From an uncultured Acetatifactor sp. (lineage in GTDB: Bacteria; Bacillota; Clostridia; Lachnospirales; Lachnospiraceae): 64,000 nucleotides of DNA. Shown here one piece after another: positions 9,100 through 17,343 of this stretch. The number at the start of each line of letters is the position of its first letter. Position 1 is the first letter of the stretch. The notes under the pieces are model-generated. The model was not told the DNA's origin, ran no database searches, and saw only the letters and a program-made list of their open reading frames with translations. The translations under genes were made by a program, and so were the position numbers. The DNA lies in NCBI GenBank assembly GCA_934426825.1, contig CAKRYI010000008.1:35282-99281 (forward strand), written 5' to 3'.

Positions 9100-10011
9100 C
9101 TATTTTTTAACCGCCACCACCACGAATCTTCCCTCCTCCGTGTGATAGCTGCATGTGGACAATAACAGCACGGTATCTTTATAGTTCAGAGGAATCCCCG
9201 TATCATAAAGAGCCGCCTGTTCCACCTGCTCCTTAAATTCCTCAAATACCTGCTCGTCACTTAAATCCTTGTACTCATAGTACCGGAAGCCCTCTTCCTC
9301 TTCCGTTGTATAAACCTTGGTGTAAAATGCCGCGGCGATTTCGTAAGTCTGCTGTTCGTACAGCGTATCGAAATAAATTAAGGGGTGCTCCTCCCAGTAC
9401 TTCTTCTTGGCATACTCGGACAGCTTTCCAAACATGGTTTTGTTTTTCATGTTATGTCCGTAAATAATGTAGAGATAGCCGTCCTCCGAGCACCCTGTGT
9501 CCAAAAAAGGGGTTCCCCCCTTGGAGGAAGACCCGTCAAATGCCCGGCGCAGGTAATACTCCATATCCCCCGGAGTGCACATGACCGGATAATTGATGCC
9601 GGTTCCCACCAGATTCAGCCATCCGAAAAAGTCCTTATTTTGTTGATAAATCGGGAGATACGGCTGTAAAATTCCTGTTGCCGGGTCTTTTTGCATCACC
9701 CGTCTTTCGAAGGGGTCGCCTGCATCCTCTGTTTCCGCCGTCGATATGCCGTCCTTCCGGTCTCCCGGTGCTTGGCTTCCGGACGCCGCTGTGCTATCAT
9801 TCTCAGCTCCCGCACCATTTCCGGAGGATACCGTCAGGTCATTTCCGGCTTCTTCCGCCTCCGCAAGCTGTTCTGCCACCTGCGCTGCCAGTTCGTCAAA
9901 GGCTTTCTTTTCCTGATGCTGTTCTGCCAGAATCTGAATGACTTTCCCCGCCGAAAAAAGGAAAATGCAGCACAACACCGCCATTATAATGTTTATCTGT
10001 TTTTTACTCAT
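9100..10011 (-). CDS. Class B sortase
   Basis: Membrane-anchored cysteine transpeptidase that would attach a sorting-signal protein to peptidoglycan. The 303-residue product has an N-terminal signal anchor (about 5-25), an acidic, Ser/Gly-rich linker (about 40-105) and a sortase domain. The catalytic set is visible: His in IIYGHNM, Cys287 in LLSTCSYHT and Arg295 in GRFVVVAV. The start of the domain, FFGWLNLVGTGINYPVM, is the class B pattern. No substrate with a sorting signal is encoded next to it, unlike the homologue at 43.3 kb, whose C-terminal catalytic block is nearly the same. ATG 10011 follows GGGGAATGGAAG. Confidence 0.9.
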   Translation of the reverse strand: MSKKQINIIMAVLCCIFLFSAGKVIQILAEQHQEKKAFDELAAQVAEQLAEAEEAGNDLTVSSGNGAGAENDSTAASGSQAPGDRKDGISTAETEDAGDPFERRVMQKDPATGILQPYLPIYQQNKDFFGWLNLVGTGINYPVMCTPGDMEYYLRRAFDGSSSKGGTPFLDTGCSEDGYLYIIYGHNMKNKTMFGKLSEYAKKKYWEEHPLIYFDTLYEQQTYEIAAAFYTKVYTTEEEEGFRYYEYKDLSDEQVFEEFKEQVEQAALYDTGIPLNYKDTVLLLSTCSYHTEEGRFVVVAVKK

Positions 10012-10043
10012 TGTGCACTTCCATTCCCCAAGATTATCCTTTT

Positions 10044-10073
10044 ATTATAGTGAATCTATTTCCACTTTGTCAA
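10044..10073 (-). promoter_or_regulatory. Promoter of the sortase-MATE operon
   Basis: Minus-strand TTGACA (10073-10068), 18-bp spacer, TATAAT (10049-10044). Its -35 element occupies almost the same bases as that of the divergent MFS promoter. Confidence 0.82.
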
Positions 10074-10095
10074 ATCCAATGCCCTGTGCTATAAT
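10067..10095 (+). promoter_or_regulatory. Promoter of the MFS gene, sharing its -35 with the divergent promoter
   Basis: TTGTCA (10067-10072), 17-bp spacer, TATAAT (10090-10095) with an extended TGC before the -10. Confidence 0.82.
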
Positions 10096-10116
10096 GCAAT
10101 AAAAACGTTTTATTGC
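10096..10116. promoter_or_regulatory. 21-bp palindrome at the MFS transcription start
   Basis: GCAATAAAA (10096-10104), ACG, TTTTATTGC (10108-10116): a perfect 9-3-9 inverted repeat directly after the -10 box and directly before the GAGGA ribosome site. It could be a repressor operator or a 5' mRNA hairpin; the regulator is unknown. Confidence 0.6.
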
Positions 10117-10128
10117 GAGGAATGGCAA

Positions 10129-11292
10129 ATGTTTCAGTTATTATTAATTATCATCTATATTTCCTTTATCAGTCTGGGACTGCCGGATGCCCTGTTAGGC
10201 TCCGCATGGCCCTCCATGTACAGCGAATTCAATGTCCCCATCTCCTATGCCGGGGGCATTTCCATGATTATTTCCTTTGGAACCATTGTCTCCAGTCTGC
10301 AGAGCGACCGCCTGACAAAGAAACTGGGAACCGGAAAAGTGACCGCTATCAGCGTTGCCATGACTGCCGTAGCATTGTATGGATTTTCCATCAGTCACTC
10401 TTACCGGCTGCTCTGTCTGTGGGCGGTTCCCTACGGTTTAGGTGCCGGAAGTGTGGACGCTTCCCTGAACAATTACGTGGCACTGCATTACGAGAGCCGT
10501 CACATGAGCTGGCTGCATTGTATGTGGGGCGTGGGTGCCTCCGTGGGACCTTATATCATGGGATATATTCTGACAGGCGGTCAGAGCTGGAACAAAGGTT
10601 ATCTGGTGATTGCCATTCTGCAGGCCGCGCTCACCCTGATTCTGATTCTCAGTCTGCCGCTGTGGCAGAACAGAGCCAAAGACCCTTCCGGGAAACAGGA
10701 GCATTCCTCCAAGGCTCTCACCTTAAAAGAGATTGTCCGGATTCCCGGAGCAAAAGAAGTTATGATATGTTTTTTCTGTTATTGCGCATTGGAGCAGACC
10801 GCCGGTTTGTGGGCAAGCAGTTACCTCACTTTATATAAGGGAGTCTCTGTGGAAACCGCCGCACGGTTTGCCAGTCTGTTCTATATGGGAATTACCGCCG
10901 GGCGCGCCGTCAGCGGTTTCCTTACCATGAAATTAAACGATACCGGCATGATACGTCTGGGACAGGGATTGATTGGCTTAGGGATTCTCATCCTTCTTCT
11001 GCCTTTCGGACAGCAGTTATCCTTCCTCGGCTTCATCACCATCGGTCTCGGCTGTGCTCCGATATATCCCTGCATTATTCATTCCACGCCGGCACACTTC
11101 GGTGCCGACAAGTCCCAGGCAATTATCGGCGTCCAGATGGCAAGCGCCTATGTGGGAAGCTGCCTGATGCCCCCGGTTTTCGGTCTGATTGCCCATTCGC
11201 TTACGATTGCGCTGCTGCCGGTTTTTCTGGTTCTCATTCTGGTGCTTATGATTGTCATGCACGAAGCGATGGTAAAAAGAACGGCGGCTTAA
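10129..11292 (+). CDS. Major facilitator superfamily transporter
   Basis: Secondary transporter of 387 residues with about twelve hydrophobic helices in two halves, split by a charged loop near residues 180-205. The first helix contains SLGLPDALLGSAWPSM, and the loop SDRLTKKLGTGKV matches the MFS cytoplasmic loop 2-3 signature. The overall form resembles the sugar/FucP-like and YfkF-like MFS groups, but no substrate can be assigned. ATG 10129 is chosen because GAGGA ends seven bases before it; ATG 10122 lies in another frame and is too close. It has its own promoter and a palindrome at the transcription start. Confidence 0.85.
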   Translation: MFQLLLIIIYISFISLGLPDALLGSAWPSMYSEFNVPISYAGGISMIISFGTIVSSLQSDRLTKKLGTGKVTAISVAMTAVALYGFSISHSYRLLCLWAVPYGLGAGSVDASLNNYVALHYESRHMSWLHCMWGVGASVGPYIMGYILTGGQSWNKGYLVIAILQAALTLILILSLPLWQNRAKDPSGKQEHSSKALTLKEIVRIPGAKEVMICFFCYCALEQTAGLWASSYLTLYKGVSVETAARFASLFYMGITAGRAVSGFLTMKLNDTGMIRLGQGLIGLGILILLLPFGQQLSFLGFITIGLGCAPIYPCIIHSTPAHFGADKSQAIIGVQMASAYVGSCLMPPVFGLIAHSLTIALLPVFLVLILVLMIVMHEAMVKRTAA

Positions 11293-11297
11293 GCGTT

Positions 11298-11405
11298 CTA
11301 ATTATCGGATTCCCAGAAATCCCGGTAATCTCCTTCGCTGGCAAATAACATATAAGTTCCGTCCACATATCCCATATATCCTGCTGCTGTTTCGTATCCT
11401 TTCAT
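11298..11405 (-). CDS. 35-residue acidic, aromatic small protein, unknown
   Basis: Complete small gene with a near-perfect ribosome site, AGGAGGT, six bases before ATG 11405. The product begins MKGYETAAGYMGYVDGTYML, continues with FASEGDYRDFW and ends in ESDN: five tyrosines, two GY(M/V)-type repeats and an acidic end, with no signal peptide or membrane segment. I do not recognise a function. The ribosome site is locked in a 17-bp hairpin that also looks like the mfd terminator, so translation or transcription of this gene is probably conditional. It converges with the MFS gene, whose stop is 5 bp away. Confidence 0.6.
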   Translation of the reverse strand: MKGYETAAGYMGYVDGTYMLFASEGDYRDFWESDN

Positions 11406-11455
11406 AAAAAATACCTCCTTTTCAGAAACCATTTTCTGTTCTGAAAAGAAGGTAT
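11406..11455 (-). terminator. 17-bp hairpin: mfd terminator that also buries a ribosome site
   Basis: Minus-strand arms 11455-11439 and 11427-11411 pair over 17 positions with one G-U wobble and an 11-nt loop, then TTTTTT (11411-11406). It lies 93 bp past the mfd stop. The second arm contains the whole AAGGAGGT ribosome site of the 35-residue gene, whose ATG follows the T run directly. Confidence 0.75.
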
Positions 11456-11547
11456 CATATTTGCAGTCCAATAAATTCCTCTCAAAAGAACGACTGTTCG
11501 GGCTTTAATTACATTTTTATTGCAGCATTTGGCTTCCGCCTCTGATT

Positions 11548-14500
11548 TTACTGTTGTTCTGTTTTTAGAAGCTCTGTCATATTCCCCAACAGTTCCTCCG
11601 TCATGTTTAACAGCAGTTCCTCGTCCGTCTCCACCATGCCTGTTTTGCGGTATTTGTAGGTAAAATACGGTGCACCGTAGGCTGTGAAGGAGAGAACCTT
11701 ATCATATTTTTTCAAAAGTTCCGGAATGCCCAGCGGGTTAATGGCGGCATCCGGCCGGAATGTGAATACGATTCTCTCGTTCTTTCCCTTGACTTCTGTC
11801 AGGTAGAGTTTGTGCGCCGCCACCCGAATAAGGGCGATTCTAAGCAGATTGTCCACCGACTTAGGAATGGCGCCAAAGCGGTCTAACAGTTCATCCTTCA
11901 TGTCGTCCCGCTCTTTCTCATTCTCAATTCCCGCAATTCTCTTGTAGATGTCCAGTTTCTGCACTTCATTTACGATATATTCCGGCGGGATAAAAGCGTC
12001 CACATCCAAATCAATTATCGTCGCAAAATCCTCGATGGTCTTGATTCCTTTCAGTCCCTGCACCGCCTCGTTGAGCATTTTGCAGTACATATCGTAGCCA
12101 ACGGCTTCCATGTGCCCGTGCTGTCTGACGCCCAGCAGATTACCGGCACCACGTATCTCCAAATCTCTCATGGCAATCTTGAAACCGCTTCCCAAATCCG
12201 TAAACTCACGAATGGCAGCGAGACGTTTCTCCGCCACTTCTTTCATTATTTTATTGCGCTTATACATTAAGAACGCGTATGCCGTCCGGTTGGAACGTCC
12301 CACACGCCCCCTTAACTGATAAAGCTGGGACAATCCCAGACTGTCGGAATCGTGGATAATCATGGTGTTGACATTGGAAATATCCAGTCCTGTCTCGATA
12401 ATGGTCGTGGACACCAGCACATCTATGTCGCCGTTGATAAAGTCGAACATGATGCGCTCCAGTTCCTGTTCCTTCATCTGTCCGTGGGCAAACGCCACGG
12501 AAGCCTCCGGCACCAGTTTTGCTATCTGTGCCGCAACGTCCGCAATATTATTGACGCGGTTGTACACATAATAAACCTGTCCGCCCCTTGCCATTTCTCT
12601 CACGATGGCTTCCCTCACCATCTCGTCATTGTACTCACATACAAAGGTCTGAATGGGAAGGCGGTCGCCCGGAGCCTCCTCAAGCACGCTCATATCACGG
12701 ATTCCAATCAGGCTCATGTGCAGTGTCCGGGGAATGGGGGTTGCCGTCAACGTCAGCACATCCACATTTTCCTTTAATTTCTTAATTGTTTCCTTATGTG
12801 CCACACCGAAACGCTGCTCCTCATCAATGATAAGCAGTCCCAAATCTTTGAATTTTACATCTGCGGAAAGTACCCGGTGTGTACCAATGACAATGTCCAC
12901 CCAGCCCTTCTGCAAATCGGTAATGGTTTTCTTCTGCTCCGCTGCCGTACGGAAACGGCTCAGCATATCAATCCGCACCGGGAAATCTTTCATTCTCTGT
13001 ACAAATGTATTGTAATGCTGCTGCGCCAAAATCGTGGTGGGCACCAGATAAACCACCTGCTTGCCCTCCTGCACTGCCTTAAATGCCGCACGGATGGCAA
13101 TTTCCGTCTTGCCGTAACCAACGTCACCGCAAATCAGACGATCCATGATTTTACGGCTCTCCATGTCTGCCTTGGTATCCTCAATGGCAGTCAACTGATC
13201 CTCCGTCTCCTCAAAGGGAAACATCTCCTCGAATTCCCGCTGCCATACGGTGTCCTTTCCATATTGATAGCCTTCGCTCTGCTGACGGACGGCATACAGC
13301 TCCACCAAATCTTTCGCCACCTCGTTGACGGCAGTCCGCACCTTGCTCTTGGTCTTTTCCCATTCCTTGCTGCCTAATTTGTTGAGCTTCGGTGTCTTGG
13401 CATCTGCGGAGGCGTACTTCTGAATCACATCCAGTCCGGTTGCCAGCACATAGAGATTGCCGCCGTCCCGGTACTCAATCTTAATATAATCCTTGGCAAC
13501 GCCGTCCATCTCTACTTTTTCAATACCCTTATAAATACCGAGACCATGGGTTTCATGCACCACATAGTCTCCCACCTTGAGTTCATTGAAATCGTTGATT
13601 TTCTGTCCCTTGAACAGCTTTCTTTTTTTCTTTTTCTTTTCCGCACCGAAAATATCTGTTTCGGTGAGCACCACGAATTTTATCAGGGGGTACTCAAATC
13701 CTCTCCCCACATGACCGTAATAGGTCATCACCTCGCCGGGAATCACCTCCCGCATGGGGTCCTCGGTATATACCGCCGCAAGCTCCTGTTCGCGAATATC
13801 CTCCGCCAAACGTTTTGCGCGGGTTCGGGAACCGGATAGCAAAAGAACCCGATACCCTTTTTTTCGGTACATTTTCAAGTCCTTTATCAGCGATTCAAAA
13901 CTATTGTTATAAGAAGCCACATTTCTGGCATTAATGTCATATTTTTGTTCCGGCTTAAAGAAACCGCCCTTGCTTTCCATTGTAGCAAGTGTCACTACAC
14001 AGCTGCGAAGCAGTCTTGCCGCCACTTCCTCCCCGCTGTAGAGAATGTTCATCTGCCTGGGCAGAATATATCCCTTTCTGGCTCTCTGCTCCATGCTTTC
14101 CCGAAATTCCAGTTCCACAGCGTCCGCCTGCTCTTTTACGCGAATTGGTTCATCCACGAAAAACACCGGGCCGCTTTTGCTGTTCTGTGCCGCTATTTTC
14201 TGTAACAGCTCGGGGAGTGTCACTGTATCCTCATAAAAATAGCGGACATAGCCTTCCAGATTGATTTTACTCTGAAATTCCAACAACTGTTCCCGCAATT
14301 CTTTCACCTGTGAAGCAATGCGGTGAGCTTCCTCCGGCTGATGCGCGTCCCGGAATACTTTCTCCTGTTTTGCCGCCTCTTTCTCCACTTTTTCCAGACC
14401 GGCTCTGATTCGCCGGGGTTCAAGGACAAATTCCGACGCGGGATAGATGTGAATACTTTCCAGTTTCTCGATGGAACGCTGACTTAAAATATCAAAACTG

Positions 14501-15102
14501 CGGATAGACTCCACCTCATCGCCCCAAAGTTCCACACGGTAAGGGTTTTCTTCGGTCAGGTCAAAGACATCCACAATGCCGCCGCGGACAGAGAACTGCC
14601 CCGGGCTTTCCACCTGATAACTCTTCTCATATCCCATTGCCACCAGCTTTGCCGCAAGCTGCGTCTCATCCAGTGCGCCGCCCCGCTGCACCTGCACCAC
14701 GTCTTTATCCTTATCCCATATGGTCTGCGGGGTCATCAATGCTGCGTAGGTGGTGACAATCGTGACCGGCTTGCCCTCCAAAAGTCTGCGCAGGGTGCGA
14801 ATCCGTTCCTTCGTAAGCTGGTTTCCGTGAATATCTGCCTGAAAAAAAATCAAATCCTTGGCGGGATACAGCATGACATTTCTGTCATAAAACTTGTATT
14901 CCTCATAGATTTCTTTTGCTTTCAAGTCATTATGGGTAACGATGACTTTATATTTCAAGCCATCGCTGAGTCCGTATATCATATGCAGTTTTTGCGAGTC
15001 CACACAGCCGGTGAGCGCAACGGGGCTGATACCCTTTTTCACCGCATCCCGCACCCCTTCATATCCTGCCAGCTCCTTAAGCGGGGCAAGTAATGCCTGC
15101 AT
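11548..15102 (-). CDS. mfd: Transcription-repair coupling factor
   Basis: ATP-driven DNA translocase that removes RNA polymerase stalled at lesions and recruits UvrA. In the 1184-residue product an N-terminal UvrB-like module is followed by the RNA polymerase-interacting domain (LKVGDYVVHETHGLGIYKGI, about 500-560), then helicase lobes with Walker A GDVGYGKTEIA, the DEEQ box IIDEEQRFGVAH, TATPIPRTLHMSL, and motif VI QLRGRVGRSNR, and a C-terminal TRCF domain. ATG 15102 is preferred over the GTG just before it because GGAAGGAG is then eight bases away. It lies 16 bp after pth and is cotranscribed with it, a conserved pth-mfd order in Firmicutes. Confidence 0.97.
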   Translation of the reverse strand: MQALLAPLKELAGYEGVRDAVKKGISPVALTGCVDSQKLHMIYGLSDGLKYKVIVTHNDLKAKEIYEEYKFYDRNVMLYPAKDLIFFQADIHGNQLTKERIRTLRRLLEGKPVTIVTTYAALMTPQTIWDKDKDVVQVQRGGALDETQLAAKLVAMGYEKSYQVESPGQFSVRGGIVDVFDLTEENPYRVELWGDEVESIRSFDILSQRSIEKLESIHIYPASEFVLEPRRIRAGLEKVEKEAAKQEKVFRDAHQPEEAHRIASQVKELREQLLEFQSKINLEGYVRYFYEDTVTLPELLQKIAAQNSKSGPVFFVDEPIRVKEQADAVELEFRESMEQRARKGYILPRQMNILYSGEEVAARLLRSCVVTLATMESKGGFFKPEQKYDINARNVASYNNSFESLIKDLKMYRKKGYRVLLLSGSRTRAKRLAEDIREQELAAVYTEDPMREVIPGEVMTYYGHVGRGFEYPLIKFVVLTETDIFGAEKKKKKRKLFKGQKINDFNELKVGDYVVHETHGLGIYKGIEKVEMDGVAKDYIKIEYRDGGNLYVLATGLDVIQKYASADAKTPKLNKLGSKEWEKTKSKVRTAVNEVAKDLVELYAVRQQSEGYQYGKDTVWQREFEEMFPFEETEDQLTAIEDTKADMESRKIMDRLICGDVGYGKTEIAIRAAFKAVQEGKQVVYLVPTTILAQQHYNTFVQRMKDFPVRIDMLSRFRTAAEQKKTITDLQKGWVDIVIGTHRVLSADVKFKDLGLLIIDEEQRFGVAHKETIKKLKENVDVLTLTATPIPRTLHMSLIGIRDMSVLEEAPGDRLPIQTFVCEYNDEMVREAIVREMARGGQVYYVYNRVNNIADVAAQIAKLVPEASVAFAHGQMKEQELERIMFDFINGDIDVLVSTTIIETGLDISNVNTMIIHDSDSLGLSQLYQLRGRVGRSNRTAYAFLMYKRNKIMKEVAEKRLAAIREFTDLGSGFKIAMRDLEIRGAGNLLGVRQHGHMEAVGYDMYCKMLNEAVQGLKGIKTIEDFATIIDLDVDAFIPPEYIVNEVQKLDIYKRIAGIENEKERDDMKDELLDRFGAIPKSVDNLLRIALIRVAAHKLYLTEVKGKNERIVFTFRPDAAINPLGIPELLKKYDKVLSFTAYGAPYFTYKYRKTGMVETDEELLLNMTEELLGNMTELLKTEQQ

Positions 15103-15118
15103 CACTTAATCTCCTTCC

Positions 15119-15682
15119 TCAACCGTTAAACCTGTTCATCGCCGCATCCGGCCCGTCCTGTATGATAGCGGAAATTGCCTCCGCAGCTTTATTCGCCGCC
15201 TCATCTATAATTTTTCGTTCCGCCTGTGAAAAATGCCCCAGCACGTAGTCTGCCAAATCATAGCCCTTTGGTTTTTCGCCGACGCCCATCTTGATTCTGA
15301 CAAAAGTGTCATGTTCCAAGTTGGCAATAATGTTTTTCAGACCGTTGTGACCGCCTGCACTGCCTCTCTTGCGAATCCGCAGCCGTCCCACGTCCAGACT
15401 GATGTCGTCCGAAATCACGATCAGTTCGGTCTCCTCGTCCACCTTATAGTAATCCACCAGTTCACGCACACTCTCGCCGCTAAGATTCATATATGTCTGG
15501 GGTTTCGCCAGAATACATTTCTGACCTGCAATATATCCCTTGCCGATAATTGCCTTGTGCTTCTTTTCCAGCACAGCTATGTCTTCTTTATCCGCCAGCC
15601 TGTCTATCACATCAAAACCGATATTATGTCTCGTATTTGCGTATTCTTTTCCCGGATTGCCCAGTCCTACAATAATATACAT
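15119..15682 (-). CDS. pth: Peptidyl-tRNA hydrolase
   Basis: Releases peptides from peptidyl-tRNA dropped by the ribosome. The 187-residue product shows the Pth signatures IIVGLGNPGKEYANTRHNIG at residues 3-22 (Asn and catalytic His20 included), KPQTYMNLSGESV, and GSAGGHNGLKNI. Start ATG 15682 follows AAAGGA. It is the first gene of pth-mfd and lies after the spoVG terminator; a promoter must lie in the gap 15683-15790, where I see no strong match. Confidence 0.97.
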   Translation of the reverse strand: MYIIVGLGNPGKEYANTRHNIGFDVIDRLADKEDIAVLEKKHKAIIGKGYIAGQKCILAKPQTYMNLSGESVRELVDYYKVDEETELIVISDDISLDVGRLRIRKRGSAGGHNGLKNIIANLEHDTFVRIKMGVGEKPKGYDLADYVLGHFSQAERKIIDEAANKAAEAISAIIQDGPDAAMNRFNG

Positions 15683-15792
15683 ATGCCTGTCCTTTACTTT
15701 TTACCATTCATATTTGCTACTTATTCTCTCATTTTTTTTAGAAAAATACAAGCAAAAACAGGGGGATTTTCATTTGTGGGAAACGAAATTGC

Positions 15793-15832
15793 CAAAAAAA
15801 GAGACTGTGTCCGATTTCTCAGACCAGTCTCT
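15793..15832 (-). terminator. Strong terminator of spoVG
   Basis: Minus strand: AGAGACTG-GTCTGA, GAAA loop, TCGGAC-(A)-CAGTCTCT, then seven T. Stem of 14 bp with one bulged A, 28 bp after spoVG. Confidence 0.9.
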
Positions 15833-15859
15833 CTATAAATCTTCTCGCTTTTACCCACA

Positions 15860-16135
15860 CTACTCTGTCTCATCCGCTTCTTCCAAAGCCTTTTCGTAGC
15901 TTTCCAGAATAATCTTCTGAATATGGTCTCTGGTTGCGGAATTGATTGGATGTGCAATGTCCCTGTACTCGCCGTCTGCTGCCTTCTTGCTGGGCATGGC
16001 AATGAACAGTCCCTTTTCTCCCTCAATCACCTTAATGTCATGAACTACAAATTCATCATCCAAGGTAATGGAAACAATGGCTTTCATCTTACCTTCCTTC
16101 GCAATCTTGCGAACACGCACGTCAGTAATTTTCAT
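15860..16135 (-). CDS. spoVG: RNA-binding/sporulation regulator SpoVG
   Basis: Small site- and RNA-binding regulator involved in septation and envelope gene control in Firmicutes. The 91-residue product MKITDVRVRKIA...TLDDEFVVHDIKVIEG...GLFIAMPSKK...YRDIAHPI is a typical SpoVG, ending in an acidic tail. ATG 16135 is chosen over ATG 16141 because AGGGGGT lies eight bases upstream of it and the family begins with MKITD. It sits alone between glgD and a strong terminator. Confidence 0.96.
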   Translation of the reverse strand: MKITDVRVRKIAKEGKMKAIVSITLDDEFVVHDIKVIEGEKGLFIAMPSKKAADGEYRDIAHPINSATRDHIQKIILESYEKALEEADETE

Positions 16136-16222
16136 CCACATAACCCCCTATTCCTTACCCGGCGGGCGCCCGTGCCCTGCGCCTTCCTTCTCCCCGGCAC
16201 TTTTCCGGTTCAACTGTATGCC

Positions 16223-17341
16223 TTAAATAACGTATCTTGCATTGCGCTCTACCACAATCTTCACTTCGCCTTCCCCCACGAAACGCGAATTTGCACGGAT
16301 GGTATCACGGCTCTCCACAATACAGTTCTCTATGTATGTGTCATCACCGATATACACATCATTCAGAATAATGGAATTTTTAATCACGCAATTATTACCG
16401 ATATAACTTTTTTTGAAAATAATGGAATTCTCCACCGAGCCGTTGATAATACATCCGCTGGAAATCAGGCTGTTGCTGACTTTTACTCCCGCATTGTATT
16501 TTGCCGGCGGCAAATCATCCACCTTGGAATAAATATCCGGGTACTGTTTAAAGAAATAATCGCGAACCTCCGGTTTCAGGAAATCCATGTTGGTATTGTA
16601 ATAGTCCTCAACAGACGCAATATTTCTCCAGTAATCCGTGATTTTGTAACCGTAAATTCTCTTTAAATCCTTGTAACGGATTAAAATATCCCTTACAAAA
16701 TCATAACGGTCTTCCTCCGCACACTTTTCAATCATTTCAATCAACTGGCGGCGGCGAAGCACATAAATTCCACAGGATATGGTATTAGTCTTTGCCTGTA
16801 AAGGTTTCTCTTCAAACTCCTCAATCCGGCTCTCCTCATTCATGCGAATAGTGCCGAACCGCTCCACATTGGTTCCCTTTTCCATATCGCGGCAGACAAC
16901 GGTAATGTCCGCTTTTTTCTCGATATGGTACTCCAGCACCTTGTTGAAATCCAGTTTATAGACGCCGTCTCCCGATGCAATTACCACATAGGGCTCATGG
17001 CTGTTTTTCAAAAAATCAAGATTCTGATAAATGGCGTCTGCGGTTCCCCTGTACCAGTTGCTGTTGTCCGCCGTAACTGCGGGAGTAAACACGAACAGAC
17101 CTCCCTGTTTGCGTCCAAAGTCCCACCACTTGGAAGAGTTCAGATGTTCATTCAGACTTCTGGCATTATACTGGGTGAATACTGCCACTTTCTGAATATG
17201 GGAGTTGGACATATTACTCAATGTAAAATCGATACTGCGATAACTTCCTGCTATCGGCATGGCACAGATTGCTCTCTTCTGTGACAGTTCCCTCATTCTG
17301 TGGTTGTTACCGCCTGCCAAAATAATTCCAATCGCTCTCAC
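16223..17341 (-). CDS. glgD: Glucose-1-phosphate adenylyltransferase-like subunit GlgD
   Basis: Partner of GlgC in ADP-glucose synthesis for glycogen. The 372-residue protein has the nucleotidyltransferase domain (ILAGGNNHRMRELS, RGTADAIYQN, EFEEKP) and a C-terminal left-handed beta-helix with hexapeptide-like repeats (SSGCIINGSVENSIIF, GNNCVIKNSIIL). The GlgC segment SGDHIYK reads SGDGVYK here, and the P-loop-like start is altered, which fits the known regulatory, poorly catalytic GlgD type. The gene begins two bases after the glgC stop, so the two are translationally coupled. Confidence 0.93.
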   Translation of the reverse strand: MRAIGIILAGGNNHRMRELSQKRAICAMPIAGSYRSIDFTLSNMSNSHIQKVAVFTQYNARSLNEHLNSSKWWDFGRKQGGLFVFTPAVTADNSNWYRGTADAIYQNLDFLKNSHEPYVVIASGDGVYKLDFNKVLEYHIEKKADITVVCRDMEKGTNVERFGTIRMNEESRIEEFEEKPLQAKTNTISCGIYVLRRRQLIEMIEKCAEEDRYDFVRDILIRYKDLKRIYGYKITDYWRNIASVEDYYNTNMDFLKPEVRDYFFKQYPDIYSKVDDLPPAKYNAGVKVSNSLISSGCIINGSVENSIIFKKSYIGNNCVIKNSIILNDVYIGDDTYIENCIVESRDTIRANSRFVGEGEVKIVVERNARYVI

Positions 17342-17343
17342 TC

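Noticed and set aside
10113..10838. Alternative frame starting before the MFS gene
   Set aside because: It is out of frame with the clear transporter sequence, and its product is rich in Arg, Cys and His without a pattern.
15923..16666. Plus-strand frame across spoVG and glgD
   Set aside because: Overlaps two well-supported minus-strand genes and their gap; no start signals.
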